Part shown: piece after piece, positions 26,262-34,224 of the stretch
How positions within the stretch are numbered: the first letter of the stretch is position 1
How the letters are laid out: each line of letters begins with the position of its first letter
Source of the DNA: an uncultured Shewanella sp.
Lineage (GTDB): Bacteria; Pseudomonadota; Gammaproteobacteria; Enterobacterales; Shewanellaceae
DNA length: 64,000 nucleotides
Reading direction: 5' to 3'
Assembly (NCBI RefSeq): GCF_947501225.1
Contig: NZ_CANMUW010000013.1
Location: 1-64,000, forward strand
Made by a program: the position numbers and the translations under genes
Notes under the pieces: generated by a model
What the model saw: only the letters and a program-made list of their open reading frames with translations
Told to the model about the DNA's origin: nothing
The model's database searches: none

Positions 26262-26855
26262 TTAACGGGGTCTGGTAGCCGACATCGCCGGATGTGCAGC
26301 AAAATCAGGCAGCCAGTTAGAAAGTGCCGGAGCCAGCTTCCTCCAGCTAAGATCCGGATGCCTGAAGTCTAAATACTCCAGCAAACAGGCTAAACTAAAC
26401 TGCTGGATGACAAGCTTAGGTCTGGAGATGATCCCCGACCGTTCAAGCTGCTTTAGCCCTCTCAGCAGGGCTTGTTCGTGTCTTGAGCTCCAAAACACAG
26501 AGCGCTTTCCCTCCTCACGTACTGACTCCTGCCTCAATGCCACCGCACTGTCTAACAAACCTTTTATCAAGGAGAACTGACTCTCATTGACCCAATCATG
26601 AGCTGTGCCTCCAAACAACTTGCTGCGGCCAAATTCTGAATCGATGAAACGTAAAATGACTTCACTGTCATGGATTGCTGAACCATCTCCGAGCTGCAGA
26701 CATGGAATCTTGCCTAATGGATTGGCTTGTAACAGAGCCTCACTGTTTTCGAAGGGATCTGTTTTTAACTCTTTGATACCTTCTATCTCCAGATAGCGAA
26801 TAACGACCCGAACACAACGGGCATAGGGAGAGGTGTCAGAATAGAAAAGTTTCAT
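26262..26855 (-). CDS. Glutathione S-transferase family protein (YibF-like)
   Basis: Cytosolic thioredoxin-fold protein of 197 aa from the ATG at 26855 (MKLFYSDTSPYARCVRVVIR); a longer reading would overlap the upstream fpr gene. The N-terminal GST domain has NPLGKIPCLQLGDGSAIHDSEVILRFID, with the cis-Pro and the Asp-Ser glutathione contacts; the C-terminal all-helical domain ends LLEYLDFRHPDLSW...PAMSATRP, close in style to E. coli YibF. The Ser in YSDTSPYAR is the candidate catalytic residue. Same strand as fpr, 50 bp apart. Confidence 0.85.
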   Translation of the reverse strand: MKLFYSDTSPYARCVRVVIRYLEIEGIKELKTDPFENSEALLQANPLGKIPCLQLGDGSAIHDSEVILRFIDSEFGRSKLFGGTAHDWVNESQFSLIKGLLDSAVALRQESVREEGKRSVFWSSRHEQALLRGLKQLERSGIISRPKLVIQQFSLACLLEYLDFRHPDLSWRKLAPALSNWLPDFAAHPAMSATRPR

Positions 26856-26905
26856 TTTATCAATCCTTTGAAAAAGAATGGTATTATCGAAGCATTGAAC
26901 ATTGC

Positions 26906-27655
26906 TTACCAATATCTCTCAACCGTGATCTGACCGGGAGCACGGCGAAGATTTTTGGCCAGCCCTATGTTTAACAGTATCTCGTTCACATCACGAACCA
27001 TATCAGGGTTACCGCACAACATGACTTGAGATTTATCGGGGCTAATGGTGATACCGGCATCTCTTTCAATTTCACCGGACTCCAGGCCCTTAGAGATACG
27101 GCTGTTACTGGCCCCCGGAAACGCCTCACGAGTCACCGAAAGCAGTAGCTTAAATTGCTGCGGGTGCTGTAGCTTCATCTGCTCCAGCTTTTCGAGATAC
27201 GCCAGATCTTTCCCCTCTCTGACCCCATATACTAAAGCCACACTCTCAAACCTTTGCCAGGGTTCGAGCGTATCCAGCATAGAGATAAATGGCCCCACTG
27301 CAGTTCCGGTTGCCATTAACCAGAGCTGCCTTCCCTCTACCGGCGCAGCGGGGATCTCGGCTAGTGTCATAAATCCAGCCGCTTTAGTCGATACATCGAT
27401 TGTATCGCCGACCTTAAGCTGTTGCAGATTCGGGGACAAAATTCCATCGGCGACAGCTACGGCAAGCACCTCGATATAATCCCCTCCCGGCGGATTAACG
27501 ATAGAGTAGGCTCTGCCGATACGTTTATCATCGATAATCCGACTCAGCTTAATAAATTGGCCCGCGATGAAAGGTTCAATATCCGCTTTTATTTTTAATG
27601 AAAAAAGCTTGTCATTCCAATCAATTCGCTCAATGACTTCACCCTCAGTCCACAT
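26906..27655 (-). CDS. fpr: Ferredoxin--NADP+ reductase
   Basis: FAD enzyme moving electrons between NADPH and ferredoxin or flavodoxin. The 249 aa begin MWTEGEVIERIDWNDKLFSL and contain the FAD-binding RAYSIVNPP (about residue 49), the NADP-binding GTAVGPFISM (about 115) and CGNPDMV (about 213), ending in VERYW with the terminal Trp typical of the bacterial Fpr subclass. It could support Fe-S or oxidative-stress metabolism; no SoxR-type site was recognised upstream. Confidence 0.93.
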   Translation of the reverse strand: MWTEGEVIERIDWNDKLFSLKIKADIEPFIAGQFIKLSRIIDDKRIGRAYSIVNPPGGDYIEVLAVAVADGILSPNLQQLKVGDTIDVSTKAAGFMTLAEIPAAPVEGRQLWLMATGTAVGPFISMLDTLEPWQRFESVALVYGVREGKDLAYLEKLEQMKLQHPQQFKLLLSVTREAFPGASNSRISKGLESGEIERDAGITISPDKSQVMLCGNPDMVRDVNEILLNIGLAKNLRRAPGQITVERYW

Positions 27656-27931
27656 TCAGAGCTCCCGTTTACGACCATATACCATTTATCTTTAACATAA
27701 ACGCTATAGTGTGGCTAGAGCCTGTTGACCTTTCATGCTTGTTTATGCAGCGAGTTGTTGGCCTTCAATCGTTATCCATGAAAGTTAGGTGGAGCATGTG
27801 TGGTGTAGTCACTTCCGGTAACGGCTCCTCATTACTCCAGCCTCTGTACCTGACCTCAACGAGGTAGGAGTTCTGTCATTTTAGATTAAACCAAACAGAC
27901 CATGCAGCCGAACATAAATTAGAGATAAAAA
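27656..27931. other. Intergenic stretch without a recognisable gene
   Basis: About 275 bp between fpr and the 27974 gene. It has no long open frame, is richer in GC than most intergenic DNA here, and contains small dyads such as ACCTC-AAC-GAGGT near 27853-27865. It could be a degenerate mobile-element remnant or a non-coding RNA; nothing firm can be claimed. Confidence 0.4.
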
Positions 27932-27955
27932 AAAGCCTCATGAATGAGGCTTTAA
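27929..27955 (-). terminator. Terminator of the 27974 gene
   Basis: AAAGCCTCA-TGAA-TGAGGCTTT stem followed on the minus strand by eight T residues (plus-strand A run 27927-27934). Confidence 0.9.
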
Positions 27956-27973
27956 AGAATATGTGCATCAGCA

Positions 27974-28558
27974 TTATGCTTCGGTATCATCGCCACTGTT
28001 AAAGCTGTCCTTAAATGCTGCCAGGCCTTCCTGGACCAATGCATAGGTCTGCTCCACACCGGCCTCAATATCTCCCTCCAAAACCTGAAGACTGGATAAT
28101 ATATCCTTGGCTTCGTCAAAGCCCTGATCGATAGCACCACCGATAATATCCATAAATGAGCTCAACTGCTCATCGAAGTTCATATCTGAATTCTGCTCCT
28201 GATGCAGAGGAAAAAATTGTGTAGCAAAGCTGACAATTCTTTCTGCTGTCGCTTCCGGAGATGTGTCGACACCACTATCATAGGCATTCTGAATCGCATT
28301 CTCACCCATGGTAGGGGCCAGCTCTTCATTAATTGCCTCTATGGCGGCCCGATATAGCAGCACCATAGGCTCATTGGTTGAGCTCAGGTTGACCTCCTGT
28401 TGAGCCGAAATTATTGCGGTATTCATCAGTTGTTTACTTGTCGAGTAAGCTGTTTTGTTTTTTGCAACTTCAGATACTGTTTTACCATGATTCTCTGTTG
28501 ACTCAGTTTTATTGCGTGCGACCTGCGACACCTCTGCGCCATGATTACGAATTTCCAT
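27974..28558 (-). CDS. Hypothetical protein, DUF5610-like
   Basis: Soluble, acidic, helical 194-aa protein with no signal peptide. Two short N-terminal repeats (NHGAEVSQVARNKTE / NHGKTVSEVAKNKTA) are a distinctive feature. The C-terminal half (EELAPTMGENAIQNAYDSGVDTSPEATAERIVSF, then GGAIDQGFDEAKDILSSLQVLEGDIEAGVEQTYALVQEGL) resembles the domain I recall as DUF5610, found in Vibrionales and Alteromonadales. No function is established and there is no operon partner. The ATG at 28558 lacks a strong ribosome-binding site. Confidence 0.6.
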   Translation of the reverse strand: MEIRNHGAEVSQVARNKTESTENHGKTVSEVAKNKTAYSTSKQLMNTAIISAQQEVNLSSTNEPMVLLYRAAIEAINEELAPTMGENAIQNAYDSGVDTSPEATAERIVSFATQFFPLHQEQNSDMNFDEQLSSFMDIIGGAIDQGFDEAKDILSSLQVLEGDIEAGVEQTYALVQEGLAAFKDSFNSGDDTEA

Positions 28559-28693
28559 TACAGCCTCTCAAAGATATAGATTACCACCTAACTATTATCG
28601 GCTACTTTTTGAACTACTTTAGGGTTTAATCATGAAATTTTCTGTTTTATTCCTCTTCAATTAGCTATCTTTACCACCTTCCCTCGACCGAAT

Positions 28694-29245
28694 ATGAACA
28701 TAATGCCCAGATTAATAGCACTAACGCTTACCCTTTTAACACTGCTGCCTAACTGGCTACACGCCACTGAGATCATCCAGCCTCTGATCCCGTCAGGAGA
28801 CAAGATTGTGATATTAGTCAGGCATGCCGAAAAAATACCATCCCTCTCCAAAGACCCAAGCTTAAGTCCCGAGGGCAAACTCAGGGCCGAAGAACTGCTC
28901 TCTACACTCAAAACAACTCAGCTTAGCGGTTTAATAGCCACTCCATTTAAGCGCACCCAAGAAACACTCGCACCGATCAGTGAAAACAGGGCCCTCCCCG
29001 TAAATATTATTGAGATAAAGGAGGGGGTAATGGCGCATATAGAAGCAACCGTACAATCTATCCGCTCTCAAAGCGGTAATGTATTAGTTGCTGGTCACTC
29101 CAACACCATCCCTCTGATTATCTCGGCCTTGGGAGGCCCGGAAATCGACGGAATAGATGAAGATGAATACTCGAATATGTTTATTCTTTCGTTATCTTCG
29201 GACAGTAAGGTTAAGTTAAAGCACACTAATTTCGGCCAACGGTGA
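28694..29245 (+). CDS. Exported histidine-phosphatase-family protein
   Basis: 183-aa protein with a signal peptide (MNIMPRLIALTLTLLTLLPNWLHA). The branch-1 histidine phosphatase signature VILVRHAEK is at about residue 40, with the second catalytic His in VAGHSNTIPLI (about 133) and a phosphate Arg in TPFKRTQETL. It is therefore probably an active periplasmic phosphatase of the SixA/phosphoglycerate-mutase-like fold; its substrate is unknown. It stands alone. Confidence 0.85.
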   Translation: MNIMPRLIALTLTLLTLLPNWLHATEIIQPLIPSGDKIVILVRHAEKIPSLSKDPSLSPEGKLRAEELLSTLKTTQLSGLIATPFKRTQETLAPISENRALPVNIIEIKEGVMAHIEATVQSIRSQSGNVLVAGHSNTIPLIISALGGPEIDGIDEDEYSNMFILSLSSDSKVKLKHTNFGQR

Positions 29246-29465
29246 GCCTCTATCCATCACATTCAATATGTTTAAGTCTTGGCTTTTACTATGGGAACTC
29301 CGGCCTCATCAAGAGAAATAAAAAACAGATAAGCCGACCAACCATGCACCAAATCAAGGAAAACAGCAAAAATATATGCTAGACCTTTGCTTTTTTATGG
29401 TTCAAACTCTACTAATCAGATAACCGCTAAATCTGGTTACAGAGAGGCACACGGAGGAGTTTGAA

Positions 29466-29669
29466 TTGGTACCAGGATACGTAAGCCAAATACCGTCAAC
29501 GAAGAAACGTTCATTGAGCTGTCAAAACTGCGAACGTCTAACCGTAATCGAGGGTGAAACGGTTTGCTTTCGACAAGGCAGAATCATCAGGCTTCATCGA
29601 ATGGATGAGGAGCCATCAAAGTTGAGTTTGTCATGCGATGGCTGGCGGGGAAAATTACCGGTAAAATAG
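29466..29669 (+). CDS. Small cysteine-rich protein, possible metal binder
   Basis: 67-aa product starting at TTG 29466, chosen because GGAGGAG sits at 29453-29459 with ideal spacing and no ATG alternative exists. Four Cys (SCQNCERL, then ETVCF, then LSCDGW) give a CxxC...C...C pattern suggesting a zinc ribbon-like site. Many basic residues. Function unrecognised. It is followed by two hairpins before the convergent 29750 gene. The strong ribosome-binding site is the main evidence that it is real. Confidence 0.55.
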   Translation: MVPGYVSQIPSTKKRSLSCQNCERLTVIEGETVCFRQGRIIRLHRMDEEPSKLSLSCDGWRGKLPVK

Positions 29670-29675
29670 TGCAAG

Positions 29676-29720
29676 GCTCCTCAATGGAGCGGGTGCCGGC
29701 ATCAATTTAGATATCGGCAC
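29676..29720. terminator. Two hairpins between convergent small genes
   Basis: GCTCC-TCAAT-GGAGC (29676-29690) and GTGCCG...CGGCAC (29693-29720) lie back to back. Neither is followed by a clear T run, so a terminator role is plausible but unproven. Confidence 0.4.
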
Positions 29721-29749
29721 GACACAGAGTATCAACCACACTTGCAGAA

Positions 29750-30013
29750 TTAAGCCCTCAACATACCGGCATAGTCATTAGCCGAAAATGTGGTTTCTCG
29801 AATAATCCCCTGAAGCTCAAGAGTCGGATTAATCTTTGCTAAGCTGAGACCACGGGTTGTGACTCTCATTCCCGATGATAACTCGACATATACACTCATC
29901 AACTCATCTTGCTGTAATCCACGCTTCTTCAGGGTCGCCATAATGGCTAACCAATCCGTATCTACGCAGCTTGTTTGACCTTCCAGATTGACTTGTAAAG
30001 GAATATTCTTCAT
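29750..30013 (-). CDS. Small hypothetical protein
   Basis: 87 aa from the ATG at 30013 (a GTG codon directly upstream is a second option). No signal peptide, no Cys pair, no recognised motif; a compact alpha/beta composition (MKNIPLQVNLEGQTSCVDTD, then GLQQDELMSVYVELSSGMRV). It lies 84 bp downstream of the ABC transporter gene on the same strand and may be co-transcribed. Function unknown. Confidence 0.55.
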   Translation of the reverse strand: MKNIPLQVNLEGQTSCVDTDWLAIMATLKKRGLQQDELMSVYVELSSGMRVTTRGLSLAKINPTLELQGIIRETTFSANDYAGMLRA

Positions 30014-30097
30014 CACTGTTATCTCGCCATAGTCGTTATTGGTTAATAATTAGCAGTATACGAACGTAAGCTGAACCTATGCTGAACTGTCGGTTGA

Positions 30098-31891
30098 CTA
30101 TAAGCCAGTTCTGTAAGGTTCTTGATTTTGAATATTCCACAGCTTCGCATATAACCCATTATTAGCTAAGAGCGAAAGGTGATCTCCGGTCTCAACCACT
30201 TCACCTTTACTCAACACAAGGATTTGATCCGCATCGACTATAGTTGAAAGGCGGTGGGCGATGACCAAACTGGTATGCCCCTTAGCCACCTCTTTCAATG
30301 CATTTAAAATTGCCTGCTCAGATTGACTATCCAGTGATGAGGTTGCCTCATCAAAAACAAGTAGTGGCGAGCCCTTGAGAATGGCCCTGGCAATGGCAAC
30401 ACGCTGTTTCTCTCCACCGGACAGCTTTAAGCCTCTCTCCCCCACTTTTGTATGCCAACCATCGGGTAGTGATTCGATAAAGTTCGAGAGGTGAGCCATC
30501 TTAACCGCTGAGGCTATATCCTCATCACTCGCCTGGGGGCGTCCATAGCGGATATTCTCCAGCAATGACTCATTAAACAGAACCGTATCCTGAGGAACAA
30601 TGGCTATTGACTGCCTCAGTGCGTCCTGGGTGAGATCTTCAATGTTGATGCCATCCAGAGTGATGCTGCCGGAAGAGATCTCATAGAAGCGAAACAGCAA
30701 CTTAACTATGGTCGACTTGCCTGCACCACTATCGCCTACGATGGCAACCTTTTGGCCCGGCAAAATTGAGAAGCTGACACTATTCAGAATTGGCCTGGTA
30801 TCGTAACTGAAACTAACCTTGTCAAACTTCAGCCCACCGAGCGAAAGCCTGGTATCTTTGGCTCCGGTCTTATCTTCGATTAACGGAACCCGATCCAGCA
30901 GGCCGAACATGCGTTCGATATTGGCCAGCGCCCCGCGAATTTCACGGTAGACGAACCCTAAAAAGTTCAGGGGTATAAAAAGCTGCATCATAAACGCATT
31001 GATCAAAACGAAGTCACCTATGGTCATGGTGTTATCGACTACATGATAGGCCGCGAGCGCCAACATCGAGGTCATAGCAATAGAGATAATCAAGGCTTGA
31101 CCGGCATTGAGCGCAAACAGAGACAGACGGTTTTTCCGTTTTGCATCTTCCCAATCGGATAAAGCACGATCGTAACGCTCCGCTTCATAGGCTTCATTAT
31201 TGAAATATTTAACCGTCTCATAGTTAAGCAAACTATCGATGGCACGCGAGTTAGAACGGGAGTCAGCCTTGGCCGCTTCACGTACAAACTCGGTTCTCCA
31301 CTCTGTCGCAAAAATCGAAAAGACGCCATATGCGGCAACCGACGCCAAAGTTATCGCAGCAAAGGCCAGTCCATAGTTATAAAAGAGGATCCCAACGACT
31401 AATGCTATCTCCAGAATGGTCGGCACAATATTGAAAACCATGAACCGCATCAAGAAGTTGATACCGCTGGTGCCTCTCTCTATGTCTCTGGATAAGCCGC
31501 CGGTCCTTCGCTCCAGGTGAAACGCTAAATCTAATCGGTGAAGATGCTCAAAAACCGATAGACCCAGACGTCTTATTGCCCGTTCTGTTACTCTTCCAAA
31601 GAGGGTATCTCTGACCTCGGAGATCACCGTATTAAGCAGACGCAACGCACCATAAGCGATAACCAGGGCTACCGGCACACTTATCATCTGCTCGGTCGAC
31701 GCAGAGCTTAAGGTATCAACCAGAGACTTCAGAACAAATGGCAGAGAAACGCTGGCGACCTTGGCAATCACCAGACAAAACAGTGCCAGACCGACTCTCA
31801 ATTTGAACTCAAAAAGGTATGGCCAGAGGAGCTTAAGCACTTGCCAATTTAGTTTATCTATCGGTCCATCAAAATAGAGTGAGGGGCGCAT
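30098..31891 (-). CDS. ABC exporter of the Atm1/HMT1 type
   Basis: Half-transporter of 597 aa with fused membrane and ATPase domains. Six helices occupy about 30-315. The nucleotide-binding domain (about 345-590) shows GDSGAGKSTIVKLLFRF (Walker A), LSGGEKQRVAIARAI (signature) and PLLVFDEATSSLD (Walker B). The region YETVKYFNNEAYEAERY in the membrane domain is characteristic of Atm1/ABCB7-like exporters, which move glutathione-linked sulfur or metal compounds. It would act as a homodimer in the inner membrane. Substrate not determined. Confidence 0.88.
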   Translation of the reverse strand: MRPSLYFDGPIDKLNWQVLKLLWPYLFEFKLRVGLALFCLVIAKVASVSLPFVLKSLVDTLSSASTEQMISVPVALVIAYGALRLLNTVISEVRDTLFGRVTERAIRRLGLSVFEHLHRLDLAFHLERRTGGLSRDIERGTSGINFLMRFMVFNIVPTILEIALVVGILFYNYGLAFAAITLASVAAYGVFSIFATEWRTEFVREAAKADSRSNSRAIDSLLNYETVKYFNNEAYEAERYDRALSDWEDAKRKNRLSLFALNAGQALIISIAMTSMLALAAYHVVDNTMTIGDFVLINAFMMQLFIPLNFLGFVYREIRGALANIERMFGLLDRVPLIEDKTGAKDTRLSLGGLKFDKVSFSYDTRPILNSVSFSILPGQKVAIVGDSGAGKSTIVKLLFRFYEISSGSITLDGINIEDLTQDALRQSIAIVPQDTVLFNESLLENIRYGRPQASDEDIASAVKMAHLSNFIESLPDGWHTKVGERGLKLSGGEKQRVAIARAILKGSPLLVFDEATSSLDSQSEQAILNALKEVAKGHTSLVIAHRLSTIVDADQILVLSKGEVVETGDHLSLLANNGLYAKLWNIQNQEPYRTGL

Positions 31892-32165
31892 GAAAGTTCC
31901 ATTTATAAAAATTTAGTCATTGGGTGCAGCTCTATCTTTAGAAACAATAGAGACTTTCGACAATGATGACAGAGATAAGCTTACCTACACCCAAAATAGC
32001 ACTTTAGACTGACACAAAACCCAAAGCAAACATCCAAAAGCACTAGAAAACACATTTTTTTTTGTAAATATGCCGACTAAAAGCAATTCTTGTTATACAT
32101 AAGAAAAGAATTTGATATTCTTTTGATCTGCACCTAAGTCATTTTTTAATACCGACGGCACCGTA

Positions 32166-32224
32166 AAAGGTGAGGTATAGAAATCATTCGGGCGAATAAG
32201 GTAAGGGACGCCAATCTCACCCTT
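32166..32224 (+). promoter_or_regulatory. Possible structured leader ahead of the 58-aa gene
   Basis: AGGTGAG at 32168-32174 can pair with CTCACCCTT at 32216-32224, enclosing a small ATTC-GGGC-GAAT hairpin (32186-32197). This folded segment lies just upstream of the small gene's ribosome-binding site at 32236. It could be a regulatory 5' leader. Confidence 0.35.
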
Positions 32225-32248
32225 AATAAGCTATTAAAGGAAACTTAC

Positions 32249-32425
32249 ATGCTGGATTCATCAAAACCTCAATATCCGCCACTGCCTCTCATCCAAACCT
32301 GGATATGGATGATGACCCAATCTGGTGATAGCGATATTCAACAAAAAGGTCAAAATAATCTGATAGCTTCGTTTGGCAGCCTTGCAAAAGCCAATGAATA
32401 TCTGGTTAACCATAATCAGGACTAA
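32249..32425 (+). CDS. Small hypothetical protein (58 aa)
   Basis: An ATG at 32249 preceded by AAAGGA at 32236-32241 opens a 58-codon frame ending TAA at 32425. The product begins MLDSSKPQYPPLPLIQTWIW and ends ANEYLVNHNQD; it has a Pro-rich start and a short hydrophobic Trp-containing stretch, but no clear full membrane span. A rho-independent terminator at 32526-32553 follows, giving the gene its own unit. It is too short for common gene-calling cut-offs. Function unknown. Confidence 0.68.
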   Translation: MLDSSKPQYPPLPLIQTWIWMMTQSGDSDIQQKGQNNLIASFGSLAKANEYLVNHNQD

Positions 32426-32525
32426 TCGGCTTATTCAAGTATAACCCATATTATTCAGAGGATTACACACTCACCTTAAGGTGTTATGTAAAATAACTAA
32501 TCTAATTCTCTGATTTCAGATCTTC

Positions 32526-32553
32526 AAAGGCGAGCCCTATAAGCTCGCTTTTT
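32526..32553 (+). terminator. Terminator of the 58-aa gene
   Basis: GCGAGC-CCTATAA-GCTCGC followed by five T residues, about 105 bp after the small gene's stop. Confidence 0.8.
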
Positions 32554-32673
32554 GTCGCTTAACTCCCCCTATAAATATATATAGCTCAGGTAGAGCTGCG
32601 AAATAAAAGGAATTAAAAACGACGTAACACGTTAATACTACACGATTTAAATTCAGGGTAAGCGTTTTAACTA

Positions 32674-32700
32674 AAAAAGGAGGCTTACGCCTCCTTTTTA
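32674..32700. terminator. Terminator of the DAHP synthase gene
   Basis: AAAAAGGAGGC-TTAC-GCCTCCTTTTT, 34 bp beyond the aroG stop on the minus strand, with A/T runs on both sides. Confidence 0.92.
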
Positions 32701-32733
32701 CGACCTTTACCATCGAGAGAGATTAACTCTCTT

Positions 32734-33792
32734 CTATTTTGCAACTCTGCGAGCCTTTACACTCTGAGAAAGTGTTTCCATGATGCTTTCGGTATCATCC
32801 CAGCCGATACATGCATCGGTGATGCTCTGACCGTAACGAAGTGGTTCGCCTTCGACATAATCTTGTCGGCCTTCGATTAAGTTACTTTCGATCATCACAC
32901 CAAAGACAGAGTGGTTACCGCCGACTAATTGAGAGGCCACATCTTCACCTACCAACATTTGACGCTTAAACTGTTTAGAACTGTTTGCATGGCTAAAATC
33001 GATCATAATATTGAGATCTAAGCCGGCCTTATCCAGTTGTCCTGCGATGTCGGCAACATGTTCCGCGCTGTAGTTAGGCTCCTTTCCTCCACGAAGAATG
33101 ATGTGGCAATCAGGGTTGCCCTTTGTCTCCACAATCGCCGAGTGACCATATTTAGTCACCGAAAGAAAATGGTGCGGAGCACTCGCTGCACCTATGGCAT
33201 CGATAGCAACTTTAATCGTTCCGTCGGTGCCGTTTTTAAATCCGACCGGACAGGATAATCCTGAGGCCAGTTCACGGTGCACCTGAGACTCTGTCGTTCT
33301 CGCCCCAATAGCTCCCCAACACATGAGGTCGGCAACATATTGAGGAGTGATCATATCGAGAAACTCACCCGCCGTAGGGATGCCGATATCATTTAGATCC
33401 AACAGCAATTTACGAGCCGTTCTCAAACCATCGTTCAGCTTGAAGCTGCTATCCATGTAGGGATCATTGATCAGCCCTTTCCAACCAACCGTAGTACGGG
33501 GCTTTTCAAAATAAACACGCATCACAATCTCTAGCTGATCTTTATATTGTTCGCGTAATTTAACGAGCTTATTGCCATACTCCAGGGCAGCTTTAGGATC
33601 ATGAATTGAACATGGACCAACCACGACCAGAAGACGATCGTCATTTTTCCTCAGGATCTGATGTATGCTTTCACGCGCATTAAAAACCGTAGCCGATGCG
33701 TTCTCTGACACCGGAAATCGCTCAAGAATAGCGATAGGTGGCAATAACTCTTTAATCTTATTAATTCGAACATCATCATTTTGGTAATACAT
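32734..33792 (-). CDS. aroG: 3-deoxy-7-phosphoheptulonate (DAHP) synthase, AroG-type
   Basis: First step of the shikimate pathway: phosphoenolpyruvate plus erythrose-4-phosphate. I choose the ATG at 33792 (352 aa) because MYYQNDDVRINKIKELLPPIAILERFP aligns with the E. coli AroG start; a further in-frame start 63 bp upstream adds residues unlike the family. The PEP/metal motifs are intact: VVGPCSIHD, EKPRTTVGWKGLINDP, GARTTESQ, and FSHANSSKQ. This is the type I alpha class, usually feedback controlled; the inhibiting amino acid cannot be fixed by eye, though sequence style is nearest AroG (Phe). Confidence 0.93.
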   Translation of the reverse strand: MYYQNDDVRINKIKELLPPIAILERFPVSENASATVFNARESIHQILRKNDDRLLVVVGPCSIHDPKAALEYGNKLVKLREQYKDQLEIVMRVYFEKPRTTVGWKGLINDPYMDSSFKLNDGLRTARKLLLDLNDIGIPTAGEFLDMITPQYVADLMCWGAIGARTTESQVHRELASGLSCPVGFKNGTDGTIKVAIDAIGAASAPHHFLSVTKYGHSAIVETKGNPDCHIILRGGKEPNYSAEHVADIAGQLDKAGLDLNIMIDFSHANSSKQFKRQMLVGEDVASQLVGGNHSVFGVMIESNLIEGRQDYVEGEPLRYGQSITDACIGWDDTESIMETLSQSVKARRVAK

Positions 33793-34096
33793 AGTATTTA
33801 ATCTACTCCGGCTAACGTTTAAACAAGGTTCTCTCAACAGCGCTACTAAGTTCAATTTATCCAGTATTCAATGACAATGCAATCAAGATATAAGCAATCA
33901 ACAAAAATAAGATATAACAAACTGATAAATAACGAGTAAATCATAGCGCGTTATAAGTTAAATTTAAAATATGCCTCTGTTTATCCCATTATTCCCTGAA
34001 ATTAAATAGCTAATGAGCAAACAAGACTCAAAAAGGTGTAAATTTCTAAACCTATTGTTATCGGTCCATACACATTGCCAGCATGAAAGAGTGATA

Positions 34097-34155
34097 GCCC
34101 TCGGTGGTCGACCCGAGGGCAACATGGAGGCAGCAAACGGCAGGGCTTTGTTTGC
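34097..34155. other. Structured non-coding segment between aroG and the TPR lipoprotein gene
   Basis: Two neighbouring hairpins: GCCCTCGG/CCGAGGGC (34097-34120, 8-bp stem) and GCAAAC/GTTTGC (34133-34155). They lie within a 430-bp gap (33793-34224) with no convincing gene. This could be a small RNA or part of a processed 3' end of the 34225 gene. Confidence 0.4.
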
Positions 34156-34224
34156 CTTCAAATACGAATTTTGCAACCAGCCCTACCCGGTAAAAGATAA
34201 AAAAGAGGAGGATATGAGGAACTA

